A stretch of 64,000 nt of DNA. Origin: Gamsiella multidivaricata. Taxonomy: Eukaryota; Mortierellomycota; Mortierellomycetes; Mortierellales; Mortierellaceae. The notes under the pieces were generated by a model. It was not told the origin of the DNA. It did not search any database and saw nothing but the letters and a program-made list of their open reading frames with translations. Both the position numbers and the translations under genes were made by a program. Shown here piece by piece: positions 56,177 to 64,000 of this stretch (the stretch's first letter is position 1; the number at the start of each line of letters is the position of its first letter). The stretch is from the NCBI RefSeq assembly GCF_025024155.1, contig NW_026251772.1:62001-126000 (forward strand). The letters run 5' to 3'.

Positions 56177-58625
56177 TCAGTACGAAGCATACTCCAAAAT
56201 CGGGGCGCCTGGTTCAGAGATCTCCGGGATGGTGCACTTCAGGTCAAAGGCCTTGGAGAGCACAATCTTGAAGATTTTCTGGACATTGATCGAATGCGAG
56301 GTCGAGCAAAAAATCAGTGGGGCCTTCATTGCTCGAGCAAATTTCCGTGCCTGTTTACGATGCCCATGAAAAGAAGAGTCGGGGAACAGCCAGGTTAGCA
56401 AAAGAACTGTATCATGAGCAATAGAATCTTGAATTTGGTCACACAACAACAAGAGATACACATCGAAACAAAAAAAAAAAAAGAAACTTGCCTGCTTGGT
56501 GACTTCCTCCTGCTCCTCCTTTGAAAACGTTGAAAAGTAGTCGTACTTTGTACCGACAAGGAACGGGATCGCGGTCTAACCATGAGATCACAGACATAAA
56601 GAGGTGACAAGGTATGGTCCTTGCGGTTAGAATTGACAGCACTGTCGAGTACGCGCCCCGCTTGATGACAAAAAAACAAATGGATAGGAGAGCGAGAGTA
56701 TAAAACGTGGCAGGTCACTGTACCTTGTTGAATCCCCGTGCCTGTCGATACCACTCCTTGATACTGTTTAGCGTGGATTTTCGCGAGAGGTCGAACATGA
56801 ACAGGATTGCGACTGCGTCATTGCAAACCAGGGGCAGCATGTTGACGAACTCGCGTTGTCCTAACATCATCCACATGCCCAGCTTTATGGTTAGAGTTTT
56901 TCTTTGTTACAGTAGGACAATAGACCAAAAAGGTCAGATCCAGCTTGTTCAAAGAAAGAAAAAGGTCGAGATCGCGGAAAGTCGCGTAAGACAAGGGTGA
57001 CCTTTACTACTCAAGGCATATCAACAACCTGGCAGCGGGAAAAACTACAGTGAGAAACCCACCCTCCTTATCACTGCCTGCAACAGAGCAGGGCTATACT
57101 AAACGCATTCCCACCCGATTCAACATCCCTGCCTCCTTGAGCGCCCTCACCGGCACATATTTTTCTATTTCCCAAACCCCTTAGTCTTGGGTAATGTCTA
57201 GGCATGCACATGATACTGGCAAATTGAGCTTGGGTAGAGCAATTGACCACCCCGTTCTTTAACGCTGAAAAGATGGGTGCGGTTCAAAATCCATGATCCA
57301 GAGGCATCCCTGTACTGTGTCGTGTCGCCGTTATTTCGAATCAACAACGCTCATCATGTCGTCGTTTTATAAGCTCTGGTCGTGTTTGGCTGCTTTATGT
57401 AATCTATTTCGGGTAGGCTGCTGTGGGAAGTGCAGGTACATATTGTCGTGTGTGTTTGTGGATCGAGGTGCATGTTTGTGTATGTGTATCTGTTGAATGT
57501 TCTGTCCCTGAAACTCTCTTAACCTTTTGTGTCTCTCCCTCCTTTGTTCAGAGGTCCCGTCACCGTATTCTTTCTTTCCAGCACTCCACTATATACACAC
57601 GAGGCGCGTTCAGCGGAGATAGCGTGTATTTATGGTTGTGATTGTGATTGTGATTGTGTGGATTCGTTTCTTTTGTCATTGAGAAAGGGTTCGAGTGCTT
57701 TGTAAAGTAGCTTTTTTAGGGAGTGGACTTACTACAACGCGTCGAAACGCGTTGTGCGGAGAAACAAACAAATATGCAGGCATGCAAAGCGCATGCGCAT
57801 ACGCACACCCGCACACAGAAACATATGCTGCTGTTCGTTCATGTCTTTTATGGTGTTCTTTCTTACCTCCGAGATCCCATATACTGAAAGTGATTTCCGT
57901 GTTTCGAATTGAGATTGTCTTCTCCATAAAGTTGACTCCTGCAGGGTCGATGTACAAGAGTACAAAGAAAGCGAAAAAGAAAAAGAGTCATTAGCCGAGA
58001 AATCCATCGAGGTCGTTTCGAGATACACGAAAAGTAGTATATATTTTTTTTTCTCGTAAGAATAGCTGTAAAACTCAACGCGGAACTCCAAAAAAATAAT
58101 CGAGGGGATGGTTTAGGTGGTTTCTGTAAGGGGAGAGGCATTGAATACCAAAAAAAAAAGCCATATCATATCTTAAAGCGGGGGTGAGCTGGGACTGAGG
58201 AGAAGGCTTACCAAGCGTCTGAACATAGTCCTCGTCAAACGATCCCTCAACATACTTGACCATCAAACTGGTCTTTCCTATTTGTGAGTCGCCAACCATG
58301 CCGACCTTGATCACCACGCTATTGTGCGAAGAGCCGCTATTGAGAGATTTCCATGCCAAAAAGGAAAGCTGTCAGCATTCTTCTTTTAGTAGAAAGCGAG
58401 GGAACCAAAATACGTCAAGAGAACAAGACGAAAGAAAAAAAACAGAGCTGGGAATAAAGGCTATTCGCAGTGAGTTGCTCTCTTTGTTTGTTGCACCACA
58501 CCTGTTTGGCGGTGGCCGCTGTTGTAGCTCTCTCTTTTTTGATACAGTACTCCATGTCGGTCGCTAGATCGATCGACAAAAATTCTTTACCTGCTCTTCT
58601 TGGCAGACTCGGCGGTGGCAGCCAT
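56177..58625 (-). CDS. SPG1: Septation/mitotic-exit GTPase Spg1/Tem1
   Basis: Ras-superfamily GTPase that starts the septation initiation / mitotic exit network at spindle poles. Predicted exons 58625-58591, 58336-58212, 57938-57867, 56860-56724, 56575-56492 and 56350-56177 give 208 residues. Motifs: P-loop GDSQIGKTS with the family's [23 protein letters not shown] (Q-like switch II), TKYDYFSTF (G4) and [14 protein letters not shown] (G5), ending [12 protein letters not shown]. No CAAX box, as usual in this family. Intron 3 (57866-56861) is about 1 kb, far longer than others here. Intron 5 (56491-56351) uses a GC donor (CAG|GCAAGT). All catalytic motifs are intact. Confidence 0.94.
56351..56491 (-). 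other. GC-AG intron of SPG1
   Basis: Exon ends CAAGCAG, the intron begins GCAAGT and ends AACAG; joining gives [13 protein letters not shown] in frame. GCAAGT after AG is the classic consensus for the minor GC class of U2 introns. A poly-pyrimidine (T12) run lies just inside the 5' end. Confidence 0.75.
57734..57755. repeat. Inverted repeat inside the long SPG1 intron
   Basis: ACAACGCG and CGCGTTGT pair perfectly around a 6-nt loop, 110 nt inside the intron. The hexamer ACGCGT/CGCG-rich arms resemble MCB-type cell-cycle elements, but this is only a short-motif match. Confidence 0.45.
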
Positions 58626-60301
58626 TTTGTATGTCAGTTGTAAGGTCTTCGAGTGTTATTGTTATTGATAAGATGTAGCAGATGTAGGGTCGCTGAGAAT
58701 CTAGAAGGCACTTTGCAGTTTTAGGGGATTAACAAGGGTTCAGAACCGCGAGGGATGGTATGAGCAGCAGCTGAAGCGAGAGGATGAAAGAAACTGAATG
58801 AAGAGGAGAAAGTACGAAAGAGAGAGAGAGAATGTGTGGAAGTGTGCAGAAGTATGTGCATACAAGTGGTAGTGTATCTGTGGAACACAAGAAAGGGATC
58901 TGCCAATTTCTCAATTCTCCGGAGCGAGAGGTCGAAGTTGAGATCCAAGGATGGAATAGCAATTGTTGTAAAAGGAAGAAGCAAGCGGATGAAAATGCAG
59001 TGGAAGTGTCAAGAAAAAAGAATGAGGAAGGAAGAAAGGAAAGAAAGAAGAAGGAAGAAAGGAAAGAAAGAAGCGAGTGACGAGTATGATGGGATAGGAT
59101 TACAAAAAAAAAAAAAAGTTGTAGCAAATAGGGGGTGGAAGGGGCATGGCTGGCTGGATGGGATGGATGGACCTTCGTACCACGACAACAACAACAACAA
59201 CAAACAACTGAACATGCCTCGCCTCACTCTCACCCCGCCCACACCCTCACTTTTCGCTGCTAGTCTATCCCATGCAAATACCACGGAGTATATTTTCGTA
59301 TTCATAACTATCCATGGATGTACATACAATAGGCGAACTATCACGGGTGCTTCAAGCCCCCGCCTCTCCCGCATTGGTGGTAGTAAGAAGTATCGACATC
59401 AGGTACTCGACATCATCGGGAACAAGCATAAGAACTGCATCCTGCGCTCATACATCTTTACACCTAGCGTCCTTCAGAAACACAGAAACAAAACTAACCA
59501 AGACGCACAGCAGGACAGTCTATATTCAAGATAGAAAAGAGAAGAGAGCGAGTGCTTGTTGCCTATCGTCAATGGCGAGTGACAAATACGAGCGTTCGCC
59601 ATCCAATCCTTCCCTCCCTCCACGTCGACAAAGGAGACACACTGCGTTCGCCATGCAACACGTTCGTACAACATGTAACATGGAACATGGTACAATCCAC
59701 ATCGTCCTCACCTCGCTACGCACTCCTTCATTGTCGCTTTCGTTCTCGTTCTCGTTTTCTTCTCTGCGCAATGCACGAGATTTCCCCCTGCTTACCTGTT
59801 GTCCTTGTTGTTTGTTCTGCTTTCACCCCGCCTTGACCCATTTTTTTTTCACTCCATACCATGCGATGCATGCTATGCCTTGTGTCTGTTCAGCGGTAGA
59901 CATAGTATATTCATAGACGCATTTTTTTTTTTTTTTTGACGAATGAATGGATGGGCATTGTATGTCATCACCCCTTATCCATCTGTCTCTCCTTCTCTCC
60001 CACATCTTCTCCCACTCACATCTCCCACGCCTCCCACGCGAACATTTGAAAATGAATCATGGGAGGGGATTGAACGTCGGTCCAGGGATAAGCAAGCTTC
60101 ATGTGCAGACAAACCAAGTAAGCAAACCATGCAAACACGCAAACAAGTGAGGACGCAAGCATGTAGGCAGGCAGGCAAACAAGACAGACTAGTATCGTTT
60201 ATTACTTTTACTTTTAGGGTATTATTATCTATTGTCTTCTTTGTTCAGCTTTGCCATGTTCTATGATTACTCATCCAGTCCGTGCTTCCTTCTCTGTTTG
60301 C
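58626..60301. other. Intergenic region: SPG1 promoter and 3' flank of the GYP5-like gene
   Basis: About 1.7 kb between two minus-strand genes. It contains an A/G-rich tract (59010-59070), T/A runs near 59104 and 59922, and a GCAAGCATGTAGGCAGGCAGG-type stretch near 60157. Frames up to 232 codons on both strands are biased by this composition and have no family features. Confidence 0.4.
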
Positions 60302-63300
60302 CTATTTCACACCCAAAGCCTTTCGCATATCGCTAAGCTTCCTGCTCAACGCGTCCCTCTCGATCTCGCTTTCCGCGTACTTCATCTTCGTTTCCACTAG
60401 CAGCGACTCCATATAGCTGAGCTGATCCTCCAGCTGCTCGTTTTTCTTCAAGTACTCCATGTTCTTGCGGAGCACATCCTCAATCTCACCCTTGTATTGC
60501 TCCTCAACCTCCTTGGCCTGGCTGTCCACAATCTTGGTCAAATCACTGACCTTCTGGGTCAACACGTCGTTTTGATCCTGCAGTTGCGCCATCTCCATCT
60601 TGCGCGTAATCAATTCCTTGGCCAGATCGACATGCTCCTTATTCAACTCGTGGAGCGACGACTCCAAGTGCCGGACTTGAGATGACAGCTGGCGGTTGGA
60701 CTCCCGAAGCGATTCCTCTGCAGCCAGTTCCGCCTGTTGCTTCTGAATGATCGCCTGATGCTTTTGTGCGTACTGAGCCAGCTTCTTGGGCGTCACCTTG
60801 ATAGCATATGCATCTTGGATTAACAAACCAGACTCATTCTATAAAGGAAAGAAAAGCAAAAGTTGAGTAACCATGTCAGACCAACTGCCCTGTTTAGGCA
60901 GCGCACGATCATCGGCTCTAACAAAAACATGTCCTACCATGTAGTATTCAAAGAGCCCGTTCTTCAAAAACTCAATCAACACCTCAAAATCAAGACTGAG
61001 AATCTTATCATGGTTCGCCTTTAACAATGCGATTGAGAAACGCAGGATGGACTCAATACCCTCAACAAGGATGATGTCGAACACGCGGAAGACCAGATCC
61101 AGAGGGAACTTGTATGCAAACAGCGTCATAAACCACTGAGATGCATACATCGTCGATCGAATGCCCTGGTTGCGGAGGTGTTTGAACACGAGGGGCAAAG
61201 TCTCCTCCATGAGTTGCTCAAATTGGAATAGTCTCAATTGCAGCATAGCCATGTCAGGGGTATAATGGCCACGCATCTCATAAGTGTTCATCATCCGGAC
61301 CAACATACAGAATGCTTCCTCCTCTGGCATCTAGATAAGAGTCGAGCATATGCAAGGAGGTCAAATCATGCGTTATCATCTGACAGCATGCGTTTTTGTT
61401 TTTGTTTTGTTTTCGACAACATCGTGGAAAAAAAGAGTGAAGAAAGTAGAACAAAGAACAAGCGCACCCGCGGGAATAAATAAAGCACTTCTTTCTTTCG
61501 TTCCCTTACATTTAACAACAGTGGTCCGACGACAAAGCTGAGGCCCTGGCAGTACCCAACTTCAGGATCATACAGACTATACGCCTTGACGACATTGAAT
61601 AAAGCCTCCTGTCCAACACCATCCGCCTGGAAGTATTCGTGGTTTGGGAAAGTACGGCTCATATCTCGGGTAATTTGCTTCTCATGAGTACTAGTTCCCT
61701 TAAGCAACTCCGCATACGTGGCCTCGAGCTGAGGGTCCTTGGATTTCGCAAGTAGTTGCCAGATCAGTCCGCGAAGTGACGAAGGAACACCTTTCTGGAT
61801 CATGACCGTGAGCTGCTTTGGGTTCTTCCTCACAACAGCATTGTAATCATGCATCAGCGCACCCCAGTAATCTAAAGTTCACAACAACAACAAAAAAAAA
61901 GATTAGCTTTCCCGTGTCTTATGATCATTTTTCTCCCTTCAGCATTATGGGCGCGACTAACTTACCCCAGTCGATATCCTCTCCTGCCGACTCCTCTTTC
62001 GCATGTACGATAGCGCGATCCATTTCAGACTCGGTAGTGACACGTCTCTTTGAGTCCTGAGCCAGCAGTTCGTTTTGCGCCTCTAGTCTCGCAAGCAGCA
62101 AGTCCATGTTTGAATCTGTCGTCACATTCGAGATCGTTGATGCCCTCTCAGAACCATTGCCTCTGTTGCTGGAGAAACGACGGTCCATGCCCATATTCAC
62201 CGTGTTGGAGGCCCTTTGACTGATTTGACTGGGTGTCCTGGGCGTCGAAGGCACTGGAGGCACAGGTGGCTGACTCTGCGAGGAGAATCCGCGGCTGAAT
62301 GCGCCAGAAATGGAGTTGGCAAGAGCACTGATGGAAGTGCTGCGGGCTCGGGTGTCGCTGGATGCGGGGAGTGTCGGTGTGGGCGTTGGAGGCGAAACTG
62401 CTTGAGCAGTACCCTGAGCAGGGAGCTGCACTTGCTGTGGCTGCTGAGCAGCAGGCTGTGAACGCCCAAAGAAGCTCGAGGAGAAACCAAATGCTGAGGA
62501 TGTAGAGGGCGTGAGAGGAACAACTTCGCTGGCGCGTTTGTCGTTCAAAGGCTCGTCCACGAGGTTGACATCGTTCAGCTCTGCGTCCGAAAACACGGTG
62601 GCATACGAAATAGGGCGCGCCTTCTCAAGACTGGTTCCATGTTTGCTAGCAGTGTCACGCGAAATAGATGTATTGGAGAGCGATCGGTTGAAGACAGGGG
62701 CAGCAGACCTAAGATGGCTCTTAATTGTGGGCGAGTGCAGGTCAATGGAAGTACCAGAGGTGTCGCTGTCCGATCCAGAGTAACGCTTCTGTCGCTGATC
62801 GATAGAGGAGGCGGAGGACATTGACTTTTGAGAAATCGTATCGACTGCCAGAGGTGACTGAGGCGTGGGTGCATGTTCGTTGACTGGGTCAGGAACTGGT
62901 GTCACAGGTGCCTCCACAGGCGCAGCTGCAGGCACAGGCGCAGCAACAGGCACAGGCGCAGCAACAGGCACTGCTTCTTTCGTGTCAGCGGCTTCCTCCT
63001 TGATCTTCAAGGGCTTTGACACGACAGGAACAGCAGCAGAGTGCGCGTAAACAGAAGAAGCTGGTCTGGAGAGTGAGGCGATTGAGAACGAGGAGGTCGG
63101 ACGAGACTTGGAAGGGATGGGTGGAGACGGCGACTTAGGGTGCACAAGTTGCTCTTCAGACTCGGACTCTGAGGGCTGATCGTACTTCAGTGGCCGATCA
63201 TCGTATCCGAAAGAGTGATGCTTGCTGTGGCTCGAGACTGACTTTTCAGAGGCGACAGAAGCGCGACGATCTACAGCACCGTGGAGTATGGCGGGGTTGG

Positions 63301-64000
63301 GTTCAGGCTCACTCATCTCATCGTAGAACGAGGTGGGACCCTCCACGTTGAGCTTGTCGCCGTGGTGGCGCTGGCTGTGCTCATGGTCATCGAAGGACGA
63401 TCGACTGTCAAAGCTGTCCGTAGAAGTTCGCTCAGGCCGATTACTGGGGTGCACATGGCTTGAATGGGCGTCGTGGCTCTGGCTCTGAGCTCGAGGGTTA
63501 CCCTGGTCGTGATCATCCTCATCATAGCTGTAGTCATAAGAGCCCTTGTCATCGTCTTCCTCCTGCTGCTGCTTCTGCTGCTCCTGCTTTGGGGGGTGAG
63601 GATGGCTGTCACTCCCGGTGCTGTATCGATGTGGCTGTTGCTGCTGTTGCTGCTGTTGCTGCTGTTGCTGCTGTTGGTGGTGACTTCGAGGACGTTCCTC
63701 AAAGTCATCCTCGGACTCATCATCGTCATCCTGGCCATAGTCATATGCCTGGTATGGCTCCTCGTCGCTGTCGTTCTCCTCCCATGAGTTTATAGAGTGG
63801 CGATCAGAATCGTCCTTGTAGTTATTTTGTTCTGCCGTTGTCGCTACCGCTGCTATTGCTGCTATTGTTGTCGACGCTGTTGTCTCGTGGCCGCTGTTGA
63901 GCGAATGTCGACTCTCGGAGCTGTATCCTGCGGGGCTCCTAGAGGAGACGGGCGAGGCAGGCTGCTGGCCATATGAGTCGCGCCTTCTGGTCGATATGGG
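60302..64000 (-). CDS. GYP5: TBC-domain Rab GTPase-activating protein, Gyp5/Gyl1 type (N-terminus outside window)
   Basis: GAP for Ypt/Rab GTPases of the secretory pathway. Visible exons: >64000-61966, 61871-61510, 61330-60938 and 60838-60302. The N-terminal 650 or more residues are disordered, with Ser, acidic and polyQ runs (about 63638-63675) and a PVAAPVPVAAPVPAAAPVEA stretch. The TBC domain starts DYWGALMHDYNAVVRKNPKQ; GVPSSLRGLIWQLLA, the arginine finger motif ITRDMSRTFP and the glutamine finger GYCQGLSF are intact. SQWFMTLFAYKFPLDLVFRV and FLKNGLFEYYM follow. The last exon is a coiled coil (NESGLLIQDAYAIKVTPKKL, then long heptad-rich helix), as in Gyp5. An in-frame ATG-less stretch shows the start is beyond the edge. 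Confidence 0.9.

Noticed and set aside
59005..59534. 232-codon plus-strand ORF in the SPG1 promoter region
   Set aside because: Lys/Arg/Glu-rich because of an A/G simple-sequence tract; no domain and no introns or signals to support it.
56177..64000. SPG1 and the neighbouring TBC gene as a GTPase/GAP pair
   Set aside because: In fission yeast the Spg1 GAP is the Byr4-Cdc16 pair. The TBC protein here is of the Gyp5 type (disordered N-terminus, coiled-coil C-terminus), a Rab GAP, so the neighbourhood is probably chance.

Overview
The window is nuclear DNA of a fungus. Genes carry several spliceosomal introns of about 75-140 nt with GT-AG borders. The protein set is fungal: Zn2Cys6 regulator, SREBP-type bHLH factor, SPG1/TEM1 GTPase, Spc105/Spc7 kinetochore protein, GYP5-type TBC protein. 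Glutamine-rich regulators, long A/T runs in introns, and LINE and SINE-like retroelements point to an early-diverging lineage; a Mortierella-like Mucoromycota fungus is my best guess, but no ribosomal or mitochondrial marker is present to prove it. I see no bacterial, viral or plasmid segment.

Layout. 1-2.5 kb: start of an ARF-GEF of the Sec7/BIG type (runs off the left edge), head-to-head with a PA-TM-RING ubiquitin ligase (3.4-5.9 kb). 6.1-11.2 kb: a retroelement island bounded by two outward-facing tRNA-Ala(AGC) genes and filled with truncated LINEs and one SINE-like element, several with readable target-site duplications. 12.0-15.6 kb: VIP1-type inositol pyrophosphate kinase. 16.7-20.6 kb: SREBP-like factor. 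21.4-22.5 kb: small secreted protein. 24.1-25.3 kb: protein I do not recognise. 25.4-28.0 kb: mitochondrial tRNA-modifying GTPase MSS1. 28.6-33.2 kb: APC-family permease with a very long cytosolic tail. 33.2-34.0 kb: a second copy of the tRNA-Ala locus with LINE remnants. 34.5-39.2 kb: BET double-bromodomain protein. 39.5-44.8 kb: Spc105/KNL1. 45 kb: 68-residue hypothetical protein. 46.1-46.9 kb: DsbA/FrnE-like thioredoxin-fold protein. 47.5-47.9 kb: a TA-flanked hairpin MITE. 48.8-52.5 kb: Zn2Cys6 regulator with long polyQ. 54.2-55.6 kb: multi-pass TMEM198-like membrane protein. 56.2-58.6 kb: SPG1/TEM1 GTPase. 60.3-64.0 kb: GYP5-like Rab GAP (N-terminus off the right edge).

The genes form no operon or obvious cluster. 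Most are conserved housekeeping or regulatory genes: vesicle traffic (SEC7, GYP5), mitosis and cytokinesis (Spc105, SPG1), sterol/hypoxia control (SREBP), phosphate signalling (VIP1), chromatin reading (BET) and mitochondrial translation (MSS1). The most unusual part is the retroelement system at the tRNA-Ala loci. At all three tRNA-Ala copies a foreign-sequence junction lies 85-86 nt upstream of the tRNA, elements lie antisense to the tRNA, and a LINE and a SINE-like element with a tRNA-like head share this target. This suggests a tRNA-gene-targeted non-LTR retrotransposon and its non-autonomous partner.

Exon borders were read by eye from GT-AG (once GC-AG) sites, frame continuity and family conservation; they are predictions.
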